Source of the DNA: Pithys albifrons albifrons
Taxonomy: Eukaryota > Chordata > Aves > Passeriformes > Thamnophilidae
Length of the DNA stretch: 64,000 nt
Reading direction: 5' to 3'
Assembly (NCBI RefSeq): GCF_047495875.1
Contig: NC_092479.1
Span: forward strand, 8,330,806-8,394,805
Below, piece after piece: positions 25,601 through 37,600 of the stretch. Position 1 is the first letter of the stretch. Every line of letters starts with the position of its first letter. Below the pieces are notes generated by a model. It had not been told where the DNA came from. It did not search any database and saw only the letters and a list, made by a program, of their open reading frames with translations. A program made the position numbers and the translations under genes.

Positions 25601-28600
25601 GGAAGTCACACTGGGCATCGCAGAAATCCTTGGTGCCAAACCTGCCAGAGCACAAGCAGAACCTCAGGGGAGGCCAGGAGAGAAGCAGGGCTGCAGCACA
25701 GACATCTCCTCTGGTTTTCAGCTCCATCAGCACTGCCACAAGCACCAGTTGTTCAGGGGAATCCAGGTGCTGAGTCCAGCCCTGCCTTGAAGCAGCAGGT
25801 CCCCACAGCATCACCTGTGCAGCAATTCCAGCCTGAACCACTGCAGAATTCCAGCCTGAACCACCAGCCCTGGTGCACAGAACAACCCCAGGCACCGTCC
25901 CACGTGTGCTCTGTGTCACCCTGGGGCAAATGGTACGTGTGGTGCCACTGCCCACCCACTGCTGAGACCCCCTGTGGGGGCAGCACAAACACAGGGATTT
26001 CAGGGAGCCTCAGAATCCCAGGGAATCTAAAAATCAAGCAAGAAACACTGGCAGGAAGGATTTGAATCCTAACAAGGGGATCTTGCATAATTAAGATACA
26101 ACAAACTACAGTTGCTCTGATGAGCAGGAAAGCAAGAAACAAAGGCAGCCTGTGTGGTCCCAGGAGGGAGCTCTCACCAAGGGGAGGGCAAAGGGAGAGG
26201 AGAAGGCCTGCAAGTACAACACATGCTGCCAGTTGTGGCTGCAGGGAGAAGAGGAAGGAGAGGAATGGTTTGGTAAGAGAAGAAACCAAGTTACTGCAGA
26301 CTAAAGGGGTTGTTTTCCCAGGGACAAGAGACTGAACTAGAAAGAAGGCCAATGGAAACGGGAGGTGATGAGTCAAAAATGGCTGCACTGGAACATTTGC
26401 TTTGGGTGAGAAAACTGAAGACAGAGCAGAGAATTAGGGATAAAATGAAGACCTTCTAGAAGAGCAGATAAGGGCACTGGTTGGAAAAATATAAATATTC
26501 ACAAATCAGCCAGTCTGGATGATGTATGACCTGAAGTGCAATGGAAATTAATTCCCAAACTGACTGCATTAGTGTTTGCTGGGTTTTAAGCCACAGAGAA
26601 GAGGGAGCTGCTACATAATTGGAAAAAAACCCCAACAGTCAAGGTACTGGTTCTTTCAGGAAAAAAATAAGTCAAGCCATCTTTGGCAATTATCACACCT
26701 CTGGCCTTAACTTCTCCTTCCAGTAAAGTAATGGAACAAATATTAAGAGGGAGGAGAAAATCATTAAACATCTAGAGGATAAAGGAACCATGAGCAATAA
26801 ACAGCATCAGGATTATAAAGAATAAATCTTGCCAGACAAATTTAATTGCTTTTTTTGATAGAATTACAAAATTAGTGGATGAAGGGATGCAATATATTTG
26901 GATTTTAGTAAAGCATTTTGATACAGTCTTGCATATGCTCAGAATTAATTGCAACTGGCCTGGATGTGATGCCACCTCATGGCTTGGAATTGGCTGAGGG
27001 GCTGTAAACAAAGGCTGGTGACAACCAGCCCCACAGTGAGCAGGGAGGAGGCACCAAGTGAGTGCTGAGAGAGCACTTGGGTTAGTCTGAGCTTAGTTAA
27101 CATCTTCATTAGCAATCTCAGAGTAAACAGTGATAATGAAATTCACAGAAATCCTGAATTGGGAGGAGTTGGCAACACCAGTGCAAGGAAGAAAAAGAGC
27201 ACAGAGAGGCCTGGCAAGAGAAGGGAAAGGGTTCAGAGCACCAGAGCCGTGTTTGGAAACACAGTTGATACACCTGGGGGTGCCCTCACACCCAGGGGAC
27301 TCCCCAGAGGGACATTAAACCCCCCCTGGGTCACAGGGGATGGCACAGGGCACAGACACACTGCTCTGCAGAGCCAACACTGAGCTGCCCATCTGAGGGC
27401 ACAGAGCTGGTTCTGGCTGCTGGTGGCAGAGGAAGGGCAGCCCAGTGTGCACAGTCAGACTAAAGGAAGCAAATGAGCCTGGTTAAATTAGTGCTGAACT
27501 CCAGCTGCACAGAGGAATTGAATTCTCTGCTGTGGTTCAAGGGGATATGACCAGAACTGCAGCAAAATTACAGAAAGGGAAATTCAGGTGGCAAACATGG
27601 AAAAAATTGTGACACTGAAACTTCTTATGTGGTAGAATAATGCTCCCAGAGACAAGCAAACAGCCACACTGCCTGGTGTAATTACAGCCAGGCTGGACCA
27701 AATGCAAATGGACTGCAGGGGAGGATCTCACACTGGCCAGGGGCAGGTGGACCAGGAGACTCTCAAGTCTTCTCCATTAAAGCCTGTGATTTACAAAGTG
27801 TCCACAGGCATTTGTAGGCGATTCATCTGTGCCAGAGCACAAAGCCAGGTCTGCCTGGGTGGATCTGTGTGTGCTCCAAGCATGTGTCTGTCTGGGCATG
27901 TGTGTGGCTGGGGCTCTGTGTGGGTGAGCTCTGGCTCTGCTCCATTTTCTCTTTGAGTCTCCCTTCCTACAACAAAACCAGCAGAAACCATCCCAGCTCC
28001 CATATCCTTTGTACTTGCTCCCATGTCCCTGATTCCCCCAAACCTGCAGTTCCAGTGGCTGCTCCAGTGATCAGAGGAAAATTGGAGCTCCAGGGACACG
28101 TGTGCAGGAACTGAACCCCAGCACAAGTTCAGCCACTGCAGTGGCTCCCCAGGACTCACAGGCCAGGGACATAAGAAGGAGCCTAAGATGAAGTCCAGGC
28201 CAACAGAGCTTTGTGAAGATCTGTGCTCATATTTGGTTCTCAAGGTCCCTTTGCAAAATAATTCTGTGTGGGCAGACAGACATTCCTTATGGGCCATGAA
28301 CAGCTGGTGCAGTAGCAGGGAGTGAAGTAAGGACTGACCATGCTCTGGGAGATCAGGGGACGACAGAGCCAGCCAGGCCTCTACATCCAGCACAACTCTG
28401 CACTCAGGGCTGAGCCCACGAGCCACCCTTGGCAAAGGAAGGGCCTTCCCCTCCCTGTGCTCCCGTCCCACGCCCTCCTTACCGGCGCAGGTACATCTTC
28501 CACGGCTCTGAGAGCTTCTCCTGCACAAGGGCCTTCACTGCCTTGCCCAGGTACTGGCTGGGCTCCCCAGACCCAGCCTGGCTGCCATCACCTTCTGTCT

Positions 28601-31600
28601 TAATGTTCAGCAGGTTGCCAAGGCTGGCACTGGTCTTGGACATCTGGAACAAGAACACAGACAGTGCATCAGGCCCAGCAGAGCCCCCAGGACTGGCCCA
28701 CACCAACCACGGCTTCAAAGATCAGCAGAAGACAAGGAGTCTGCCCAGGCTGCCCCAACTGCAGCAGCAAAACTTAATAACACCTCACTCCTCTGCATCC
28801 TCCACCCAACTATCACAGCACTTGGGTGCCCATGGAATATTCATGGCTCTTGTTGAAGTAATGAAGAATGGCTGTTTATACACGGGGGAACTGAGGTGAG
28901 AGGTCCCTGTTTGACTATGGAAAAGGTGTGCAGGCTAAAAGAGTAAGAGCCCTGTGCAGCCCCTGCAAATGCTGGTCTCTGTTCAGAGCTGTGGCAGAAC
29001 TGGTAAGCTCTGGGTTATTGAGAGTCATCTTGTCCCAGCCCCAGAGAGGCCTCCTTTAAAGTGAGTACCAGGTATGTGTGAGGATGGAAAAAGGAAAAAC
29101 TCAACTGGGGAAAAATTCTGCCTCTACTTAAGTCTCTGGAAAATTCATATTGACTTCAATAATGAAATTGTCACTTTCTGTGCTAAATGGACACATCCCT
29201 ACAAAGCAGGACTCAGACCCACAATCTGCATTGTGTGAAAGGCTTCAAACAGGCTCTGCACAGAGGAGGTTTAGAGGTCCAGGTATATCATGTGCAGGAT
29301 AGAAAAAAGAAGTCACTCAAGAGTGATTAGAGGGAAATTTTCTTTCAGAATAAACCCACAATTTCCCAGACTATTTCTTGCTCTGTTGTGCTCTCAATTA
29401 CCTCCAGAAACAACAATGAATTTCACAGCATGAATAAAATGCAGGATTGGGCCCAATACTTGCACTGGAAACTCCACCCACTTGAGCATCTTGAAGCCCT
29501 TTATAAATATCAGTTAATTAAACCTGACAGTCCCCTAAATAAACTGCAATAGGCTACAGGAATCCTGGCTATTTGAGGCTCTCTTAATGCCCCCTGAAGG
29601 TGAAGCTCCTGCTGCTGTGTGGAGGCTGCAGGAATCCAGGCTGCTGGTTGGCACTGGGGTGTTGGGCATTCCGTGTCCTGCACAAACAGGGAGGATTCCC
29701 CGTGGGCAGGAACTGGGAGCCAGAGGGAGAACCACTGGGATGTGCTCCTGAGCAGACTGAGCTCGACTCTGCAATCCTCAGGCTCGGGATCAGTTCCTTC
29801 CATCCGTGGGTTCTGCTCTTTGCTGCTTTATGTCATTGCTTAATCCCATTCCTTTAAACAAAGAACAAACCTGAAGAACTCACAGTCTGCACCTGTGCTA
29901 CACTTGTTTGGCACTACATGAAGACTCTTGTGTCAGGCTGCACACAAACAAATGCTGACTTCTAAGCATATGCTTAAATCCCGTATTACCCTGGAGATTT
30001 TCAAGGGAAGTGTCCACTGAAAGAGAATTTCCCTGACTTGGGGCCTTCAGAGTGACTCAGGACCCCAGAGAGCAAACTTACTATACACATTTACTGACCA
30101 GAGAAACAGCTGCATATTTGGAACCACTGAAGGGACAATCCAGAGGAACAAATAAGAAATTGAGTTTAAAAGGGAACATCCAAACCCCCAGTGAGACAGG
30201 GAGCCCACGGAGGAGAAAAGGGACATGAAGGATAAACGCAGAAATTAAACAACACAGGGAAAACCAGGGATGAAAACAGAGAGAAAGGAGGTGGGAGATT
30301 ATGAGGCAAAGTCACTTTGCCCTCTCTTGGGGGTTCCATGGCCTTGATGCTGTAATGCCCAGAGCCAAAGGGAGGGCAGTGGCTGTGCCTGTAAAACCAT
30401 CACCCAGCACAAAACCGAAGTGTGGCTCAAAGGCTGCCCTGAGCTCTGCTGCACTTGCACACAGCACCCAAATCAATCCTGTTACTGTAGAATTTATCAT
30501 GTGAAAGGGAAATACATATTTGAGATGATATATAATTTAAGGAAAAAGTAAGGAAAAAGAAACTGTACATTATCTAAAATATGCTAGAACACAGTAAAGG
30601 GGATTCTGTTGGACACCATTGCTCACACCAGAAAGACAGAAACTGATGATTTTGGCTAAAAACTTCTGATTTTTTTCTTATCTTCCATAAAACCAAATTA
30701 TTCTCCCCCTCCCCCACTGAAAGAAAGTGTTTTTAAGTAAATAAACAAAATGAATAACTATAGAAAGAGAGCAAGAGAGAAGTTGCCAGGTCTGGAAATG
30801 AAAATGAAAAAAAAAAAAGGGGGAAAGAAACCTTTCGGAGCTCTACTCTGACTAGAAAGGATGGAAAAAAAAAGGTGTCAGAGGCTGCAATATATTTCTT
30901 CAGCCAGTTCATTAAATTAATTCGTAAGCAGTGGCTCTGAAATTATACCCGATGAAAAATGGTCTCAAAATTTAAATGGTACAAACTCATCTTATTAGAG
31001 GCCAAACATTAAAAAACAAACGCCTCCCCCCGCTGCTGTCGCAGTGCTCAGTCCTGGGGGGAGCTCTGATGGATGGCCCTTACCTTATTCATAAGCGAGG
31101 ATAAAAGAGATGAATTTGCAGAGACTGTGTGGCCATTTGATTCATTGCTGGAACACACAAACCAACAGGGTTTAGTTAAGATGTGCACAGGGACTGGGAG
31201 ATTAATCCTTCCCCCTGGAGCTGCCTGGCTGCTCACCTGCTGCATCCGCAGGGAGAGGTGATGCCCACCCTGCCCTGGGCAGCCACACCTGGGACAGTCA
31301 AGATGGAGAGAAAGAGGGGCCCAGGGCTGCAGGATTCAGTTCTTTCTGCTACTGAAAAGCCCAGACCTTGCCCCAGTGCCCATCCCACCACACTTCACTG
31401 GCTGACTCACAACCTCCCCCATGATCTGCTCCTTCCTCCCATTGGAACTTTCCCACAAATGTGTCCCACAAAGCCAAGGGGGTGTTGATGAACTCACACT
31501 GCCCAGCACAGGGTCCCCTGGGCAGCAGAGGGGGAGGCAAGATAATGGTCAGGTGGGATCTCACACCAGCAGCAGCTCCATGGGCTGGGGTCCCACATGG

Positions 31601-34600
31601 GGACTTGTTGAAATAAGGCATGGACAGGAATGATTATGCCAAGGTCAAAGTGGAGCTCACTCATCCTCAGGATCAGTTCCTCTGCCCTTTTTCCACACAG
31701 GACAATCCCCAGACACTCCTGTTCTCAGCAGATATGCCAGGCAAGTGGGACACACACTTTGAGAGAGGTGGATTCACATCTGCACAACCATTATGGCCAT
31801 AACAGTGGATCGTGCCAGGCCCACACCAGTTTTATCCTGACACGGAGCTGTTTTGTGTGTCCAGTTTCTCTTGAAGGTGCTTCCCTTAGATGTGACTCAG
31901 CAGACCCAGCAGTGCAAATGCTGCTGCCAAGAGTGTGTTGAGGTGGAACTGGGGCAGGACTGAGGGAAAGCAGCTCTGCCAGTGGCTCATTTTTCAGAGG
32001 GGAGGACAAGAGGTGAGGCCCTTGTCAAAGAATCAGGAGGTGCTTGTGAGGCCAAAAAACCATCTGGAGAACACAGACTTGGGGGGTGTATAATGACTGT
32101 CCCTGCCTCCAGTTTGGGGGTGTCCAACTCAGCCACTGTGGCTCTGCCTTTCACCAACACGCTGTGTCCTTGTCCTACAGGGACAGAACTCCCCAGGGCT
32201 GAGGCTGGGAAGGGCTGAGGGTGCCTGTCCCCCGTCTCACCCGTGATCCTTGACACTGAGGTCCAAGCTGTGCTCCTGCAGCGAGTCCTGGCTGGTGGCA
32301 GAGGACGATCCCATGGCCTGCTCAGGTTCCTGCTTCACCTGGACGGGATTGAACCGTCCGGGAGCTGCTGCTTGTCCATTCCCTGCTCAAGAAACACACC
32401 CAAATTAAGTACAAAAACTAAAGGAAAATGTAGATCTAAAATGAGGTTACAGTGGCAAGTAAGTAACTGGAATCACTGGCACAAGGGCCTGAATGGAGAG
32501 AAAGCAAAGAAAAAGTGTGGGGGGAGGGAAGTGCTGGGATTGCTGGTCAGCGTTTATTGCCAAGTTGACATGATGGGTTCTGACGTCCACTCTGGCGTGG
32601 AAATTCTTCAAGTGATAATTATTGCAAAATTATGTCAAAGTTGTCCAGGCTGTGGGCCCTTTAAAGGAGAAGGGCGGAAGGAGCGTGGGGGAGACCTGAT
32701 TCTCTGCACAAACTGTCACAACTAATTTGTGGGGCTGCCTCTTAAGCGTTTATTAAAGACTCTGTTAATGCTGAGGCGAAGTGGCAGCTCTCGACTGCTC
32801 GTCAGGGCCCTCCTCGCCCCGTCCCGCCGTTGCTGGGGCAACACAGCCTGCCCAGCAGCCCCATCTGCCCCACCGGGGGGATTGGAGGTGACAGCAGGGA
32901 CCCGCTCACTCTGTGACCCTGGCACTGTCACTGCCACCACCACTGTCACTGCCACTGCCACCCTGCCACCACCACCACCACCACTGTCACTGCCACTGCC
33001 ACCCTGCCACCACCACCACTGTCACTGCCACCCTGCCACCACCACCACTGTCACTGCCACCCTGCCACCACCACCACCACCACTGCCATGGCCACTGTCA
33101 CTGCCACTGCCAATGCCACCACTGCCACCATCATGCTCCAGCGACAGCAGCTGGGGAGGGGAACTTCAAAACTACAGGAGAGGGAAAGGAGAAAAGAGGG
33201 GGGAAAAAAAAGGAGAACAAATTAAAGAAAAAAAAATAGGAAAAACAGCAAAGAAAAAAGGAGGGAAAAAAAGTTGCTGACATGAACGTGTTCTGCAGAG
33301 CTTTTTTCCACAATCCCCAAGTGACTGAAATATTAATTTGCCCTCCGGCAGTACAGCTGACTGCGAGCTGCTCCTCAGACAGCAAGTGGCATTTTATTAA
33401 AAAATAAAGGAAAATAGTTTCCTCAATGACCTTTCTCTGCTTTAGGAAACAATTTTTCAAACAATAATTTTAGAAGTATGTGAAAGTTCCCCTCCCTTTT
33501 TAATCAGATCACTTCGTTCTCCTCCTGTTGGCTCAGCCCTCCACACCCAGGGCCAGCAGCTGCCAAAGGGGCTCCAGGGGGCTCTGCCAGGCACAGCCTC
33601 CCCTCTCCCCTCGCTGCCCACCAGGAGGGACTGTGCCCCCAGCACATTGCGGGGGCTCCCTGTGCTCTCGTGGGAGCCCCAGGTCCCTCTGGAAGGACTG
33701 GGCATGAGCTGGGACCTGCCTCAGGTCTGGGTGGCAGCTGGAGAGCTTCTCATTGCCCCAGGGGAGTTCTCATTCCCACCTTTCCACCCTCAGGGAGCTG
33801 CAGGGACAGGCAAGAACAGCCTGCAAGGCTGCCCAGGAGAAAGGTCCTGTTTGTGGGCTGCTCCAGCACCATCCCCAATCCCACAGCAGGAACAACAGAG
33901 CTGGAGCAGAGAACCAGTCCCCCAAGAGCAGAGAAACAACTGTCCCTGGGCTGCAGGACCATCCCCACTGGGCCCAGCTAAAGCTCACACGGTCTCTGTT
34001 CCCCTGCAAGTACTGGCCAAGCTTTTCTTCATTTCCATTTTGCCTCTCTCCTTTCAGCCTGCAGCAAACTACACATGGCAACACTCTTCCTTCAGCTCTG
34101 CTAAGAGCCTGCTCCATCTGTGGGCAAAGCTGGGTTTGCTGCCTCTCCTCTGGCCATGTGGGTGTCACCAGGATGCACAGGAACCCCTGCCAAGACTGCC
34201 CTCTCCAAGGGTTAACCAGACACAACCATATCTGCTCTCCCACTCATGTGCCTTTACTGCCTCCTCCCCACCTCCAGTCCCATGGACAGCTGGGTGACTT
34301 CTCAATCACCCTTCTCCAAGTCATCAGGCCCTGCTCTGCCTCCCACCACCATCACCCCTGAGGAGGTAACTCACCTGCTTCAAGTGCCACAGAGGGCTTG
34401 AGTGCAGCTGCTGCCAGCCTGGCCATCATGGGAGAGATTAATCCCTTGCTAGCAGAGATCCTTTCCATTATAGATGCTGCTGGAGCTGGAGAGGAAGTAG
34501 CTGGTGGCTCCCCAGATCCTGAGACTGCCTGGGATGAGGAATCTGTAGGAGCAGATGATGTTGGGTTGGTGCCAGAAGCACCAGCAGCCATCAGATTAGC

Positions 34601-37600
34601 TGAGCTGGCAGGCAGAGGTGTGGAGACCCGACTGGGGATGATGGGGAAGAAGGATCCGGCTGTGCCAGGAAGTGCTGAGTTGGAGAGTGCCAGGGCCAAG
34701 GGTATATTGCTGGGCAGAGCCTGGGAGAGCAGGCCAGAGATCTTGGTGGCCGGAGTCATGCTGTTGGCAGCCTTGGTGGCCTGGGAGGAAGCGAGCTCGG
34801 GCGCCGAGGCCGGCGCGGCCGGCACGATGAGCGACACGGAAGACTGCTGGCTGGTCGGGGAGGCACTCAGGCTGGAGTTCTTGGAGCTCATGGCAGAGAA
34901 GTCAATGAGGTCATCGTTGCTGGACTCCTCCTGCTCGTTGTCCTTGGAGCCCAGCAGGGAGGCAGGCAGGCCCAGCACGCCCGAGCTCCGGATGTGCCGG
35001 CGCTCGTGCTTGCGCTTGTGGGACGTCATCTGGCTGGTGGAGGTGAAGGTGAAGCCACAGCCTGCCCTGATGCAGTGGAAGTGGTTGGTGGCCTTGCTGT
35101 ACACACAGCCCTCATACTTGCATTCCTCGTACTTGTAGAACTTCTTGAAGCCATCCTTGGCATAGGCATCATCTTTGATGTGGTAGCTCTTGTGCTTCTC
35201 AATGTCACACTTGTTCTTGAAGGTGAATGTGCACCCAGGTCTCCTGCAAGGGCATCGAGGAGGAGAGGGTGGTTGGCTGTGTGGGCAGGAGCACAGCCCA
35301 GCTGCTGTCCCTGCCTCCCTCTGAGACAAGGACTGGGGCTGGGACGAGACAATGGCCTGGCTGCAGGGGCTGAGGAGCTGGGACACCATGGCCAGCAGAA
35401 ATGCTGGAGGGTTCTCCCCACTCTGAGGGATACAGAAACCCTCCACTGGAACTTCCAACAAAAACAGCAGCTAAAGGGGACTAAGGTACCAACTGTGCTT
35501 TCCTACTCTTCCTGCAAGTATGAGAATCAATAGCAGAGCAGTTGTATTCAGAAGGCCCAGTCTGGCCCCAGAAGGGATGAGCTGCTGGGGAAAACCCCAC
35601 CATGGAAGTGCCAATAGCAGTGGGATTAAGGGCCCGTGTCAGCTGCACTCTGAAGAGCACTGGGATCTCTTTCCCAAATGACCCCAGAATGTATTTTCTA
35701 GTGGGGATCCTCTCCTCAGATCAAACTCCTGCCTTCAGAGTGGTCTGTGACAAGATCCTGGAAACCCCACCTGCCCTGGCACATGAATTCTCTCAGGAGC
35801 AGGGCTGAGAAGGTCACGGCAGGGAAAACCAAGTCCCTGTGCAACCTCCTGAAATTAGGACTTGGCAAAGGAGGGGAACAGACCACACGGCCCTGAGGCA
35901 GGATTGCTCCCCCTCCCTGTCTCACCTGCAGTGGAAGTGAGTGGTTTTCTGCCCATAGAACTGGCACTCCACGGTGCCACAGTCCTCCGTGGCGCGGAAC
36001 CGCTGGAACCCGTCGTTGATGAGCTGCGTGTTCTTCTTGTGGAAGTTCTCGTGGGTCATCACGTCAGAGGTGCTGGTATAGACCTTGTTACAGCCCACCT
36101 AGCCCAGACCAAACAGGGTCATCAGCACAGGGTGTCCCAGCCTGCCACCATCCCCAGCAGTGAGGAACACATGAGCAGCACATGCACTTCCAACAGTGCC
36201 CTTTGTGTGCTGCTCCTTGGACTGTTAAACCATCACTTCAATTCCCAATCTACAGATGGATAGAGCAGTTGTGAAAGAAAACCCCAAACCAACTCTCTGG
36301 GCATGAAACAGTAAGGAAAAAAGGATCAAAGGGATAAAAGACCAGCTCTGGATAATCCTGGCTGTTCAGGGAGGCAACAGGCAGGGTTCTTCTCTGAGAA
36401 GGGAGGATGGAGAGATTCTGTTGCTTTTTGTTATCTTGGACTGACGCAGAATGAAAAGTAGGACTTTTGACTACTTGGGGAATATAAAATTGAGTGGGAG
36501 TAAGTTATTTACTTCTTTAGTCCTTCTGAGAGGTAAGGCAGGGTGGTGCAACACGAGGCCAACCAACCTGGTGAGGTTGTAACAAACAGTTTAATTCCAG
36601 CAAAGCTTCAGCCCAACGTTCAGCTGCTCTCAGCAAGCTGGGACTTCTCTGCCCTGTCACTGCTGAGGACTCCCCTGGCCATAACCTGACCCTCCTGCAG
36701 CAAAGGGGAATGGATGGTGTGCTGGGCTGGAATGCTGCAAACCTGCCTGTGCTGGGCAGAGCAGCAGCTTTGCCATATTGAGTAAAAACCACTGGGATCT
36801 GAAAATGTCCTGGGCCCTGCTGAGGGAGGGGTTTTAATTCTCCTCTAGCACAATGTGTGCCAATGCCTGCACCATCTCAGAACTGAAGAGAGCGAAAACA
36901 CCACCCCTTAGTTCAGCCCAGGTTGATTCAAACAGGCAATAACAAAACCCATGACAAATACCCAGGGAAAAAAAGGATCTCCAGCTATTTCCAATATAAA
37001 AGAGCCTCTCTCCCTCTGCACTGACACCTTGAAAAAAGACAGGCCCTGCACGGCATTAAAGAAAAGAATTAAACAAAAACCTCCTTAGGAATAATTTGCA
37101 ATGCAGCTCTTGGTGCTAAAGCCTAAAAAAATGTCAGTTTATATAAACAACTAACTGAATTTTATCCACACCAATTATGGACATAAAGAAAAAAACCCCA
37201 TGAGATGGATGGCATGAATTCTGCCATTTAAGCAGTATTTTCTTTAATTGGGAGTTTATATTCAGACACCTTTCCTGTAAGACACTGCTTACATGGGCAT
37301 TATTTTACTGGAAGACAGTGGGCACAGGGTGGAATTAGCCATATATAGTTGTGCAAATGAGGGTCTCTATTTGAACTCGGAGTGACTTAAAGCTGAGAAA
37401 CATTCCCTGCACTCTAAAAAAAATTAAACAAATCCCATCCTGCTCATATGAAGAAACTAAACAATCAATATTATGGAAGTGTAACAGAAAATGTCCTCAA
37501 GAGCAAGTCACATGAAGTTCCCAATTTATCAACTGCTGTAAGCACATGCTTCAACCAGCCCCTACTGAGGACAGAACTTGAGTGCATGCCTAACATTTAA

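Larger units (their letters stand above)
25642..28482 (-). other. CASZ1 intron carrying a LINE relic
   Basis: 2.8 kb. It contains a 23-bp-period duplication (about 25824-25864) and an old LINE fragment at about 26400-27560, listed separately. The rest is unassigned. Confidence 0.75.
28644..31083 (-). other. CASZ1 intron
   Basis: 2.4 kb. It contains relics resembling ancient archosaur/amniote repeats (about 29080-29190 and 29430-29990) and an AT-rich candidate regulatory block next to the upstream exon (30870-31040), listed separately. Confidence 0.7.
32383..34374 (-). other. CASZ1 intron
   Basis: 2 kb. It contains a CAC/CCA minisatellite (32928-33130), a purine-rich stretch (33175-33275) and an AT-rich candidate element (33278-33480). 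Confidence 0.75.
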
